From Mucor racemosus (Eukaryota; Mucoromycota; Mucoromycetes; Mucorales; Mucoraceae), in contig JAPEHQ010000021.1 of NCBI GenBank assembly GCA_027405735.1, positions 248,001-312,000 on the forward strand: a stretch of DNA of 64,000 bases. Direction: 5' to 3'. The notes beneath the pieces are model-generated. The model did no database searches and was not told the origin of the DNA. It was given only the letters and a program-made list of their open reading frames with translations. Of the stretch, positions 23,219-35,265 are shown one piece after another (within the stretch, counting starts at the first letter, position 1; each line of letters starts with the position of its first letter). The position numbers and the translations under genes are program-made.

Positions 23219-26124
23219 ATGCCTTCAGCAGCAAGATTCTCTGTACAAGACACAGACAAATATATTGGTATATTTCTATGAAATCCGATGCATATCGGTC
23301 AAACCAATTTATTTATTTATTTTCCATGTAGACTATGATACCTTCTTGTCAGAAGAATTTGACGCGAATACCTATGCAAGTGCTATAATCGAAGAATCAG
23401 AGTCTTCTACTGACGCGACCGATATTGGAACTGAATTATCTAAACTAGCTTTTAGTATTGATATCGTAAATAAGCAGATTCAAGAACAGGTAAGAAATTT
23501 CAAACATAAAACAAAGTTTATATACTCATATTATCTTAGGTTGTAACAAACTATGAGGCACTCTTGAGCCAAGTTACAGGAATAAAAGAACTAGAAACTG
23601 TATTGAATACTGTACAATCAAATATTACTGGACTAAATAACTCACTTCAAACGTAAGATGATATTGATAAAGGTATTTCATATGCTAACGTAAGACATAG
23701 ATTATCGCATAAGATCCGAGATCCATATAAGCAACTATCAACCTATGCAACTCAATTAGAAAACTTACAACTTACTTGTGAATTATTAAGAAAGCTTCAT
23801 CGTTTTATTCTTTTGAAACGACGTTTAGAAGCACAATTATCGACCAGTGATCGGGATATATCGACAGCAGCATTAACCATTTACGAACTGGAAACAATTA
23901 TGAAAGAAACAGATTTTGATGGCATTGATATTGTTACTTGTGAGCTATCTTTTATTGAGAAATCCCGCGATAGAGTAGAAGAAGAAGCGCTTGCATTGCT
24001 AAAAGAGGGCATTGAATCACAAAATCAAACGAAAATGGCATCTGGCTTACAGGTTTTCCACAACATGAAACAAATGGGAGATCGAGTTCAGACTATTACA
24101 CAAGCCATGTTGGATAATTTGATTCATGATATCAAAAAAGTCATTGATATGCAATCCATACAGAATGGATTGAAGCCTCAAGGGACATCAGGAGGGCAAC
24201 AACAACAACAACAACAACAACAACAAATTTCATCACCTACAATGTCTGTAAGAGGAAATAGCAATGCTGTTGGTATCAATCAAAAGCAACTTGCTACTGC
24301 AGTTTGGAACCGTATGGAGTCTCTAATGACCAAAATGAGTGATCAATGTATCAAGGTTTATAGTCTTGAAAAAGTGTTGGAAATCAAGAAAGATGCTTTG
24401 ACACATGTATCATTTTTAGATGAAGTATCCAAGGTAATTATTACAAATATGCCATGGAAAGCTCCTCATTTACATATTTCATCATAGACATTGGATGCGA
24501 ACAGTTTAGTCAGTTACTTTTGGAGAATCTTGTCTGCCAATTTTGAACAAGAATTAAAGAATGCCACTAAAGCATCTACATTTCTACAATCGATTTTTGT
24601 TGGCGATTACCCTAAATTACTGAAACTTTTGCATGATTTCTTTTCAAGAGTAGCATTGCACAACGGCACACTTTTATCTGATTATTCACAAACACCAGAA
24701 TATGTCATTATGCTTAGAAGTTTCAATACTTTTCAAACAAGTTTTCTCACAAAATCATTGCAACGCATGTATGATGCAGTTAATTCAACATTTCCCACTT
24801 ATGGTGGTTTAGCAAGGACTCCACCTGGAAGAAATAACGTGTTAAATATCACTCGCATTATCGGACAGTAAGTTTGATTTAGTATACTGAAGTTATTTGT
24901 ATTGAATTTTATTATTAGTGAGTTGGAAACTGCTTCTTTTGAACCTCATTTATCTCAAGCAGTTGCTAAAAATGCTGTTAAAGCATTAAGCAACTTTTGT
25001 GTCAAATGCGAACGCCTAGTAAGTAGTTTATTTTAGATTTTGCTATCTCCCTAATGACTAACATTCTATAGCTTCCAACCAATGAACAATCTATTTATAC
25101 TACAAACACATCTAATTCAAATGTTGTCAACTATTTAAATATGAATATTGAAATTGCCAACATTTTATATTACATGCATCAGTCAGTTTGGAAAATATTG
25201 GAAGAATATCCGGAGAAAATAGTGGATATTGTTAAAACAGGAGCAGATGTAAATGAGTATTCCACAAGAAAAGTAAAAATAGATGTACTAAATGGTCTTT
25301 GTAGGATTGCCAAGTCCTTATGATGAAGATAGGTAATAAACTAGTAGAATCTATTAAAAAAGATGTACAAGGTGTATTATTGAAAATACACCAAGAAGAC
25401 TTCTCTGGAAAGATTAGACGCAATTTTGATCCGGAAGCGGATAAAAGCAGTTACATGAAAGAATTACAGAGACATGTACGTTATTATCATACGACAATTC
25501 TTCAGAACTTTTCTTGTGGAGCCGAGCCCAAGACATGGTAAGCCAAGCCAGAAAGGGGATATTTTCAAGCTAATATTTTAACGCATTATAAGGGTTAGAC
25601 AAATTAGCAAATATATCTTGTATGTGTTTATATTTCAAGCAAGTATCGTTCGTCCCTTAAGCGAAGCAGGCAAATTGAAATTGGCAGGAGACATGGCAGA
25701 ATTAGAATTTACAATTAGTCAATTTATGAGTGAATATGGAGCAAGAACAGAAGAAGTGGGAGATGAATATAAAGCACTGAGGGCATTTAGACCGTTACTA
25801 TTCTTGGATTCTGCTCAATTGACAGCAGCTCACCACACATCTGGATTATCAAAATTAGTTTTAATTCATCATTTGATTGTACGTTCACAACAGCAATCAA
25901 AATCTTTGCCGTTACCATATACAATTTATGATTTATCAAGACAGGAATACATGACTTGGATGGAAACACAGAATAGTGAGAAAGAGGCTGTACAACTAGC
26001 TCTAGATGCGGTTACAAATGGCAGTAAGCTTAAAAAGTCGGAATTAGATGAGATTCCCGAATATAGGTTAATTATGCAAATTGCTTCGGAAAAAGACGAT
26101 GATGACGATACTAATGAAAAATAA
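23219..26124 (+). CDS. cog5: Conserved oligomeric Golgi complex subunit 5
   Basis: Nine exons (23219-23267, 23332-23489, 23540-23652, 23701-24433, 24488-24867, 24919-25018, 25072-25272, 25305-25537, 25593-26124) give 832 residues, close to human COG5 (839). COG tethers retrograde vesicles at the Golgi; COG5 belongs to lobe B. The N-terminal DYDTFLSEEFDANTYA and ELSKLAFSIDIVNKQIQEQV match the family's opening, followed by long helices such as HKIRDPYKQL and LRKLHRFILLKRRLEAQL. RQISKYILYVFIFQ and SIVRPLSEAGKLKLAGDMAE match the conserved (R/Q)HASLIRPL..GK region near the C-terminus. A 9-Gln run sits in a loop (about 24200). Intron 7 is only 32 nt (25273-25304) but must be removed, since reading through gives a stop. 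The first exon codes for just 16 residues. Confidence 0.93.
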
Positions 26125-26901
26125 AGACACCTGTTATCAGTTGTTTATTAGTACAGTGTTACCTATGATATTTTGTATTTTAAGGGGTGATGATACAAGG
26201 GGAAGAAGAAGAGGAGGAGGTTAGAATTCATTTGTTATAATATACGATTATCATTTAGTGCTAGTTCATTGTAATTTGAAATGTGTATTTTTAGAGCGCA
26301 ATAAATAAATAGCGGATAAGGAGGTTTTTGTGTATTGAAATCTTCACACACCTTTTTTTTTTTTGCTATTTGACATGAAATGCGTGTGTGTGTACTACAA
26401 GATGATTCATTTACAAATTTTATTCATGTTTTAATGTATTATAAATCATGTTTTTCTTTTTCGTTCGGTCAAAACATGGTGTAACTCTTTTTTTATTTTT
26501 TTATTGTCTCTAAATGTCAATGATAAACGTGAATCTAGACAGCTTAAATTGACAGCACACTTTTAATTGTATATTTGAGCAAAGTGATTATGAAACAGTG
26601 TAGTAAATAATATGTATTCTGCTGGTCCAAAATGAAAACTTAAGGGGGATGGGGATTATATACTACGTACAAAAAGGCGTCTTTCCCGAAGCTCCTAATC
26701 TTTTTGGACTCTCCTCGTGGTACCAAAGTGATACAAAATATATTCATGAAAAAAGAAGGGCACTTTTTGTTGCCTCTGATGTGCTATTGATAGATAGAAT
26801 GAGAAACAGAGACATACACACACACAGAGAGAGGCAACAGTTCTTCTTTCGCTCTTCTTTCCCTTTTGCTTTATTTTTTACTTTCTCTTTCTCTTTCTCA
26901 A
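26125..26901. other. Intergenic region, COG5 3' side and pfa4 promoter
   Basis: Contains purine- and T-rich low-complexity tracts and a (CTTTCT)-like pyrimidine run directly before the pfa4 ATG. An open frame from 26649 overlaps this leader, but its translation is low-complexity and I reject it. No RNA gene seen. Confidence 0.4.
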
Positions 26902-28291
26902 ATGTCGAATTTTTGGGGAAAAATAAAGGGACCATTTACAGTGGCAGCTGTTACAATCACCATCTTATTCATCACTTACACATCGCAAATATTTGTTATA
27001 TGGCCATATCTTGGTGCAGCAAGTATACATTCAGTTTTTATACTTGTACCATTGAACTTCTCTGTTGCAATGGCATTGATTAATTATTTTCTTACATGTA
27101 AAACTGACCCAGGATCAGTGCCAGTACGATGGGTATGCTTATCGCATTTTATGTAATACTACATTTCTAATGATTTATATCGATAGATTCCAAGACAACA
27201 AGCTTTTGTCGAAGTTAAAAAATCAACACATACACCAAGATTTTGTAAAACATGCAACAATTACAAACCACCAAGAACTCATCATTGTTCAACCTGTAAT
27301 CGTTGTGTGCTAAAAATGGACCATCATTGTCCTTGGGTCAATAACTGCGTTGGATTTGCAAATTATTGCCATTTTTTTCGATTTCTAATTTATGTCGATA
27401 TCAGTTCCATCTACCTATTTATCCTCCTGAGCTGCAGGCTGGCTCAACTTGTCAGGGATATGCGTCATGTAATATAGTAAAAATGTTAATAAAGCTATAT
27501 AGAACATTCTCATTAACTTTTGTACATAGAATGATATACGACCAACAGCATTGGAATCAGCATTTCTATCAATCAATCTAATATTGGCAGCAATCATCAT
27601 GATCACAGTCGGAATTTTAACATCTTATCATGTATACTGCATTACAACAAATACAACTACAATCGAAGGTTGGGAGAAAGGAAGATCTCTTACTATAAAA
27701 GGAATGGGAAAGATTCAAAACGTAATGTATAAAAAGAGCTCGAATATATATATATATATATATATATAAACAGAAATTTCTAACTTGTATGTACAAATAT
27801 AATAGATTAAATGCCCCTATGATCAAGGGATCTACAAAAATCTACAATCTGTATTAGGTCGATGGCCTATATTCTGGTTTGTACCGGGACCGATTTCCGG
27901 TACTGGATTAGACTTTCCTATTACTACGAAACACATCGATCAAGATAATGAGTCTACTATTATGGATAAAACATTCTCATCATCAGCTTCATTAAACAGA
28001 AATGCATCAATGAATTCGCAATGGACATCAACTACAGATACACTGCATTTATCACACGATGAAGATGAGCCAATTAAAGTAGATATAACTCCACTCATGC
28101 CATTGAAAACTAAACCAAGTATCAATACAATTGGGAGTAGGTCTATGCCAAATACTCCAGGTTCTATCTTAACATTTGCGTCTACTGCTACAACTTTAGT
28201 TGATAATTATTCGCATAAATTAACGACAAAATCAAATAATACACCAGCAGAGGAACCATCTGGCTACTCAATATCACCACATCATCGATAG
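26902..28291 (+). CDS. pfa4: DHHC protein S-palmitoyltransferase, Pfa4-type
   Basis: Exons 26902-27132, 27187-27468, 27530-27721 and 27806-28291 give 396 residues. Two N-terminal membrane spans (about 10-32 and 38-62) and TDPGSVP lead into the cysteine-rich domain [19 protein letters not shown] and the catalytic MDHHCPW (Asp122-His-His-Cys125). [15 protein letters not shown] and two further spans follow, with the TTxE-like motif NTTTIEGWE after the fourth span. [16 protein letters not shown] and WPIFWFVPG are typical of the Pfa4/ZDHHC6 branch, which modifies multispanning ER and membrane proteins (chitin synthase in yeast). The last 110 residues are Ser/Thr-rich and probably disordered. Intron 3 holds a (TA)n run. 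Confidence 0.92.
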
Positions 28292-29160
28292 TTGCATCAT
28301 ATTTATCATAATCATCATCTAGTACATACAATCTATACTTTCCATACTTTCTATTCTTTAATATTCTTCATTAATCCCCAATATACCAAATCCTAATCAT
28401 TTACATGTATTATTGTCCGACAAAACGGCTGTATGTATATCTCTTTCAAAATCAAGGAGATTTCCTCGCCTTATTCTACCGCATCAACTTATCCACAAAT
28501 AATACCTTTCGCTCTCATATACACATCCTCTCTCGCTCTCTTGTAACTATTTTTGAATGAAAATGCCCATAAGACTGTGCATTTTCTCTGTTTTCCTCTC
28601 CACATCCCTTTCTTTTTCTGTGCCATTATCGTAGCTTCTTGAATGCCTTTTCTTTTTAATAGCAAACCAAACAATAAAAAGTGTAGTAATAATTTCTTTA
28701 ATATCCCGAATATCAAATCCATTTCTATTATATTTTCAGGGACACATTTGATATTACATAATAAGGTTGAAATAGGGTTGCTTCGATCTACAGCAGATCA
28801 AGGATCACTACATGTATAGAAATCAGTTAACTTTATAGATAAAGTATATGTAGGTATCACCAAAATTGCAGTTTTAACCGAAGTGGCAACATGATGGTGA
28901 AATGGAAGTTTTTGCTCTTGTAATTGTCTCCGAGCAATTGAACGAATTCATGCCGAATAATGATTTGTTTCATCTCATTTTAGTGTAATTTTTTATGATC
29001 GGGAACATATACAACGAAATTATAAAATTGTAACTTTTAAGCTTTATAATTTATAGAAAATAAAATACTACAAACAATTGAATAATAAAAAGCGTCGGTT
29101 TTTTCTTGGTTTTTTTTTTTTTTTTCATATTTTTTATCATTATTATTGCAATTTTACATT
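28292..29160. other. Intergenic region before the FAM72 homologue
   Basis: AT-rich with a pyrimidine-rich central part and T-runs immediately before the next ATG. No gene, RNA or repeat copy recognised. Confidence 0.4.
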
Positions 29161-29916
29161 ATGGATACTGCTCGTATTAGACTTCCTCGTCCAAGAAACT
29201 CAACCTCTAACAATACGCAGCACAATGAAATGAATAATAACGGTAGAAGATCATCTGCATCATCACAAAGATATACATTCCCAAATGTCACACCACCATC
29301 TTTAATCCAATCTCAACGTAGATATGCACAAAATTACCAGCAACAACAGCAGCAACAGCAACAACAGCAACAACAGCAACAACAGCAACAGCAATTTATG
29401 CGAGCGTCTCAATTTGCCGGTGATCATCCTGGCCTTGTAACTCCTGTTAAACCGGTTTATAAGTTGATGTGTAGACATTGTACAACTCCCGTCTGCGCTC
29501 GTGGTATGAAGGCAATATTGTTGGCTGATACAACCATTGAATTATACAGCACAGATACTCCATCTCAATGGTATGTTTGAAAAGAGTTTCGAATCATACA
29601 TAAATACTGACATTACAATAGTATTCATGTCTTGGAAAAAGATTATCTCACAAGATCATGCCACTGCCGAATTCGAGATGTTGCATGTTTGGAATGTGGT
29701 AATGTCATTGGATACCATGTGGTATCTCCATGCTCTCAATGCTTGGATGCTTGCAATAATGGCCACTTTTGGATGTTCCATTCAAGCGCTTGTAAACCTG
29801 CCGAAAGACACGATAGAAATAAGCAAATCATGCTTTGGAACAATTTACCCAGGGCCGAAATGGATTTAGAATTCATGATGGGAACTAGAATTCCTTATGA
29901 TCAGCTTTGTAGATAA
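29161..29916 (+). CDS. fam72: FAM72 family protein with N-terminal polyglutamine
   Basis: Exons 29161-29570 and 29622-29916 give 234 residues. The C-terminal part (about 103-234) aligns by eye with animal FAM72: LMCRHCTTPVCARGMKAILLADT, ELYSTDTP, CRIRDVACLECGNVIGYHVV, PCSQCLDACNNGHFWMFHS and LWNNLPRAE. Cys pairs (CRHC, CHC, CLEC, CSQC) suggest zinc binding. FAM72A in mammals acts on uracil-DNA glycosylase UNG2 and cell growth; whether this carries over to fungi is unknown. The first 100 residues are fungal-specific and disordered, with 19 consecutive Gln (residues 60-78, mixed CAA/CAG). The split codon TG|T makes a cysteine at the exon junction. Confidence 0.92.
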
Positions 29917-31169
29917 CATAACCCGTATATAACCACACATATAACACATACATATATAGCAATACATCATCTCTAGATTTTTTTTAATAATATAGCATAC
30001 CAGTTTTTCTTTTTCTTCAAGTATTATTCCCCCAATTCACCCAACCTTATGCTTCAACTTCCTATTCTCCACAAAATGTTATAATTCGGGAGATAATATT
30101 GGCATTGTCAAAAAGTAGTAATAAACATGTTTATCTTAATTCATAATAAATAAAAGTATACAATAATATTTACGAAAATATTGAACAAAATCTTCCGTTA
30201 TTTTGAAATCAGGAGATTTATAAAGCAACAGCAGGATCTTCGGATACCAATAAGAATTACTACGAAATTATCAAATTCGGAGTACAGGATACTTTTAATT
30301 GCCTGCATAAACTATAAATGTATTGTGATTTCTCTGGCATTTGGCATTGAAATGTTAGAGTACTGCTGCATGTTGCATATATAGATCCGAAGAACTTCTC
30401 TTAAAGATGCCTTGCTCATAACAATAGAAGTTGAACGAAATCAGCGCTTTTTCCATTACAAACATCAAGCACAGGATACTTGTCATAAATTTTAATGCTG
30501 TATACAATATCTGTTATGCGGTAGTAGTATATAGAGAAACTACGGTAGTATATAGTCGGTGTTAAACATGAGGGCATTTCACTTATATTGTAATTTTCCT
30601 ATCCTAGAATAATTTAATTTTAACATACTTAGTGATCCCAAAGAATTCATTTTAATAGCGGGTAATGGAAACTTGCTTCTTAAATGTGGACTATAGTATT
30701 TGATAAGGAGCGATATCTCAAAGAGTATCAAGCTATTGAAGCAATCTTCATTGATAAAACTCTGTTTTTGAGCACATTTTTTTAAGATAACTAGCAAGTA
30801 AATACACTGTAAATCCGGAATAAAAATTTTAATTAGTCTTTCACAGTTTTTGAATTATAAGGATAGCCCATATTAATATTTCAGCAAAAAAACTGAGAAA
30901 TTTCTGAAAATTACCTGAAACTTTACTATTAACTACAAGCCTCCATTCCCTTTCTCAATGAATGTTGTCCCAAGTCTTATAATGTACAAATTAACCGAAT
31001 ATTTGATGCATCAATCGTCTATATTGCAGCTTCCATGGGTCATTTTGCACTCAGTAGGTTTGAAAAACAGGTTGGTTACCTGCTATTTACACCTACCAAT
31101 GGGGAGAAAACAGACTCATTCTCAAAGAATATAAATTAAAATAAGCTTCCACTGCAACAGTATATATTT
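29917..31169. other. Gene-free stretch after the FAM72 homologue
   Basis: No gene or clear repeat copy recognised. Some AT-rich low complexity; weak open frames only. Confidence 0.45.
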
Positions 31170-32243
31170 CCTAAATACTGCTAAGCAGATATAAATTGGT
31201 CGCATTATGCTACCTATTCCTAAATTTATTTTATATCTCACGAAAGACTCAAAAACGCGTAAAGTTCACTGCTTTTCCCTTGAAAACTGGGTCTCATTTT
31301 TCATCCCTGCTCTACTTTTTTTTTCACTAAATAACACCAAGAAAACAATATATGCCAATGTACCTGAGATGCTCACCTGTAATCCAAAAACAAGTATCCG
31401 AAAATATCCTACTTTTTACAGTTGGTATTAATTTTTCAGTGCTAAGGTTTCAGGTTTTTTACGCGTATTTCACTGCTAAAGGATTGAAAACTTTGAAGCT
31501 TCATATCTCCAGAAACAATTAAGCTATACTAACACTTTCTAATAATGAAACTTACTTGTTTTAAAGTGCTCTATAAGGTATTTTAATATAAAAAAATTCT
31601 GAGCACTTTTATTTTTTTTTTCATTTTTTTGGACATTTCTATAGTAGGTTTCAAAATATTAGCTAAATTGAGTAACATTTTTTTTGCATTAATGTCATTA
31701 AGCTCAATTAGCTCTCGCGGAACCAGCTTAGAGTTTTTCAAAATATTAATTTTTCGTGGAGATATCCTCAAAAATGTGTACAAAAAGGTACCTCCATCTC
31801 TAGCTTCCATTTTTCCCTTATCTACCCTCATCCCAAATTCTGAATCTGAAAAATAAATTCACAAAAATCTTGTTTTCTCTACGAAAAATGCAGCTAAAAA
31901 ATTTTATAGTAGCTTGATCGATAGATAATGTTTTGACGCATCATTTCAATCAGTTATATTTTAAATATGTTTATAAAAAGTGATGTGTATCTTCAAAAAA
32001 CCTCCAAAGTTTCGATTGCATTTTACGCAAAATTTAATGTGAAATATTTACCTAAATTTTATTTAGATGGATGCAGAATCCAAAACTGTACAAAAACTAT
32101 TTAGTATACTAGGTCGACTTACTTTGCAGTTCATGATCAATTAAACCATTTTGTTTTTTTCTTCATTTTTCGTCCATTTTTTAAAATAAATTTTGGGACT
32201 CAGTTATCATAAGCTGTAAGCTGTGATATCGACTATTATTTTG
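31170..32243 (+). repeat. Dispersed repeat R3, copy 2, left part
   Basis: Matches 11445-12448 directly and 60800-61755 inverted. It is continuous with 35139-35265 on the other side of the Crypton: CTATTATTTTG ends this part and is repeated where R3 resumes. An 82-codon frame on the minus strand (31831-31583) is also present in the inverted copy at 61190-61440 but shows no sign of being maintained. Confidence 0.7.
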
Positions 32244-32325
32244 TGTCGAAGTCCTCGGAAGTCCCGGAAGTCCCCTACACTATTAGAACCCAGTATGCTA
32301 ATAAGCTCACTTATTTGAGAAACAA

Positions 32326-32351
32326 CCGTAAATAAGTGCACTTATTTACGG
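32326..32351. repeat. Perfect 26-bp palindrome inside the Crypton
   Basis: A perfect palindrome centred on GTGCAC with arms reading CCGTAAATAAGT outward. It lies 3' of the recombinase gene, about 80 bp from the element end. A related word AAGCTCACTTATTTGAG sits just to its left. It could be a recombinase binding site or a terminator-like structure for the element; this is inference. Confidence 0.7.
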
Positions 32352-32569
32352 ATCAAGTCCTCAGGGAAAAAATAATAAATTTATGTCAATACAATCATGG
32401 CAAGATCGACTTCATTTTGTAAAATGTTATGCTTAGACTTCAATATGATATTATGATACTTGTTGTATTTACAGTAAATTAAATGATGTTTATTTATTGA
32501 ATATATATGTATATATATAGAAATAATAATAAAATATAAAGAAATGCAAAGAAAGAACAGAAAAAGCTA

Positions 32570-34929
32570 TTACAATGAGCCATCATTGACTCCAAAGATT
32601 TCAATTTTGTTATTCGCCAACCAATGCAACGAGTATCCTTTCTGTGATCTTCTTCGTTCTGCAATATTTACTGCAGTTTCTAAACTAATGTTCCTTTTCA
32701 TGGCGTAATCCTCGATTGTCTTGATGATAAGTTTTCTTCTATTGAAGAACTTCTTTTCCTTCTCTGCTCGTCTCCATCTTGTTCCAAACTTTTCTTCCAA
32801 ATCTTGTACCGCATATCCACCGCACAAACCATGTTTCCATTCTCTCCACAAGTCTTTGATGGACACAATTCCTCGACTCATTTGGTAATGTGGTACCTTT
32901 TCTGTAACTTCAAGAGAATTTGATGATGATGAGGATAATGTTGGTGGTGGTGGATTGGAATTTGACATCAAGTTTTGTTGTGGTTTTGTGGTTGCTGAAA
33001 TGTGAGATTGGCCATTTTGTAAATCTGGTAAGTTCACGCTGAGGTTTATACTTGCTTGACCTGTAATTAGACGGGTTATATAATCATTAGTTGTTTCTTG
33101 AGTAGTGAGATGATCATTCAATTTTGAAGAAAGGTCATTATGCATTATGCGTATCTTTTCCTCTAAAATTGGAACACAACGTTGGAGCAAAATGTTTGCA
33201 GGGTCATTGTTATCTTTCATGATCACTGTCATGCGTCTTTGAAGAAGATTTATTAGTTTATACTATATAAAACACAAACAAGTGCTTACTCTTTATATTC
33301 TAAAAACATAGGATTAGAAAACAATTCATTTTGCCATAATGGATGATTGGGGAATTTCTCCATCATCACAATTGAATCTTGAATAATAATTTTTCTCAAC
33401 ATAAAAAACAGTTGAAAGCAAGCTTTTGCAGCCACGGTAACTTCCATAGGGTCACCATTATTCTTACCAACATTCTTAGCTAGTAATCGATCGTTCCATT
33501 CATCCAGTAGGGGAAAAATCAACTTGGTCAAATCTTCAGGAGGATCCAGTGAGGCCCTGGGAATGTAAAATTGTCCTTGCTGAATAGTAAAACCCGCCAT
33601 TGCACGCATTGCTTCCCTGGGCAAACCAGTAAGGTAAGCACCATTCATTGTTGTATTATTCCAACGACCGAGACGACGAATTTGGTCTTCGTGAACACCA
33701 GCAAGATCAGCCATCCTCGCAGAAGAGCCACGGTTTATATGTGTTTTTGTTTTAGAGAAAATTTTTGCTCCATCTAATCCTCTTATAACGGCATCACGAT
33801 GGCTGTTGTAGCTCCAGATTTTCTTTAAATCCTGGTTATCAGATTTAAAAAGCTTTATAAAATACCAATTATGAGAAGTAGTGAAGTCGGGAAACGGCTC
33901 ATTCTCAACATGAAAACGCCAAAACAAATATAGGCCAAGAGACATTATAGGGCAAATTTCAACGCGAGTGTTACGGATGCAGCCACCAAGTTCCAAGCGG
34001 TTATTTTTGTTTGTTTTTCCCTGTCGCAACACCATCACCAGAGCAGGACATTCTATGTCAGGCCTGATACTCTCATTATCTAAATTAACTGTTTGAAAAT
34101 CTGTCAATTCAGCATGCCTGATAGATTGTCCTCGTAGTAGAAAATAATGGGAGAAAAGAAATGCGGCAGCATCTCTCAAGTTTTCTCCATGATTTCTTTG
34201 GCTATTCAAATAGAACTGTATGACATTTGCTACTTTATCTAATGAAGTATAACCATCGGCAAGTGTTCCTTCTCCACGATCTTCGCAATTAGATCTCTTG
34301 GTCTGGAATTCTCGTTCTTTAGCACTTTTCAATACGCTTGCAATTACTTTTCTTGGATTTTTATTACAATTTATTTTCTTTATAACTTGTGTCTTGTATA
34401 GATCTGTAATTGCTGCTATGTATTGTTCGACAGTTGAAAATTTGATTCTTTGAGCTGCTTTTGTTTTCGTCTTTCTGCGAGAGAAACGATTTAAAACCTG
34501 GGATAATAAGGGCGTACAAGACAGTTAGTATCAAAAGCTAAATTCATTAGCAATATTCTTTGCTTTCACCTCCTTGTGTAGAAAATAATTTAATTTTTCC
34601 CCAGAAACAATTCCTCTTTGCAATTTATCTTCATGTACAAAGGTTTTCTCTGCCCATGTAAGAAACTCTTTGGCTTTCGCTGAATATGCTTTTTTAGTGT
34701 TCATGGGTCTATTATCTTGAGCTTGTTCAGCAGTAATTTCAAGACTCCTTGCCATGTCATATATTACATTGGAACCATCATTTTGGTTGTTGTCAACCAT
34801 ATCAGTATTGACCGTATCAATATCATTAGTGACAATCATATTGATCATATCAATATCATTATCAATCAAGGTAGAAGATGAAGCGGACATTCTACTATTA
34901 ATAGATGCAGTTGCAGTTTTCTTAGTCAT
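32570..34929 (-). CDS. Crypton tyrosine recombinase with GCR1_C domain
   Basis: Exons on the minus strand are 34929-34570, 34497-33290 and 33236-32570, giving 744 residues without stops or frameshifts. Residues about 80-175 look like the core-binding domain (NTKKAYSAKAKEFLTWAE, EQYIAAITDLYKTQ). About 190-440 is the catalytic domain of the Ndc10/Crypton type: a first Arg in LLRGQSIRHAEL (Arg242 or Arg247), a Lys in RQGKTNKNN (281/284), the box HINR (His373, Arg376), RLGRWNN (Trp399), and Tyr408 in MNGAYLTGLP as nucleophile. A Pro/Ser-rich linker leads to a GCR1_C-type DNA-binding domain (about 640-703) with IKDLWREWKHGL and GTRWRR. The gene sits inside the element delimited at 32244-35149. Confidence 0.85.
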
Positions 34930-35138
34930 TGTATAAGTGGATTATTCTTTTTCAAATGGTTTGTTTATTATTTATTTGTTAAAATTAAGAATATTCTCTT
35001 CGATGACAGCTCTCAGTAATATTTATTTGTGAAACATTTCATGCAGAAAGCTGATCATAAGACATTTATTGATTTGAAGTCCCTCATTAGGGTGGGACTT
35101 GAGTCCGGGACTCAGTATGCGAACTTGAAGATAAGTCC

Positions 35139-35265
35139 CTATTATTTTGATTATCTCGATGAAAAATTAACATTTTTGGCTGAAACAAAAAATACAGAGT
35201 AGCAATCAATTAGATCTATATTGTGAATACAGAAATTAAGCCCTGGATAATGAGTTTTAAGTTTT
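35139..35265 (+). repeat. Dispersed repeat R3, copy 2, right part
   Basis: Continues the R3 copy after the Crypton, matching about 13182-13290 (TTATCTCGA, AAAAATTAA, GCTGAAACAAAAAAT). Confidence 0.6.

Larger units (their letters stand above)
32244..35149 (-). mobile_element. Crypton-type tyrosine-recombinase transposon
   Basis: A 2.9-kb element containing one three-exon recombinase gene. Ends are inferred by comparing the flanks with uninterrupted copies of repeat R3. The left flank stops and the right flank resumes at the same point, and the 11-bp word CTATTATTTTG is present at both junctions (32233-32243 and 35139-35149). No terminal inverted repeats are visible, as expected for Cryptons, which move as circles by Tyr recombination. 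Both subterminal regions share words such as GAAGTCC, AAGTCCC and CAGTATGC, which may be recombinase sites. A 26-bp palindrome lies at 32326-32351. The gene is intact, so the copy may be recent. Confidence 0.8.

Noticed and set aside
25273..25323. Stop codon in cog5 read as an inactivating mutation
   Set aside because: A 32-nt intron with proper borders and branch word removes it and restores a COG5-length protein.
26649..27083. 144-codon open frame overlapping pfa4 exon 1
   Set aside because: It covers the pyrimidine-rich leader and overlaps pfa4 exon 1 in another frame; no domain.
31583..31831. Open frame on the minus strand of repeat R3 as a gene
   Set aside because: Present only as repeat sequence, differs between copies at amino-acid-changing sites, no domain.
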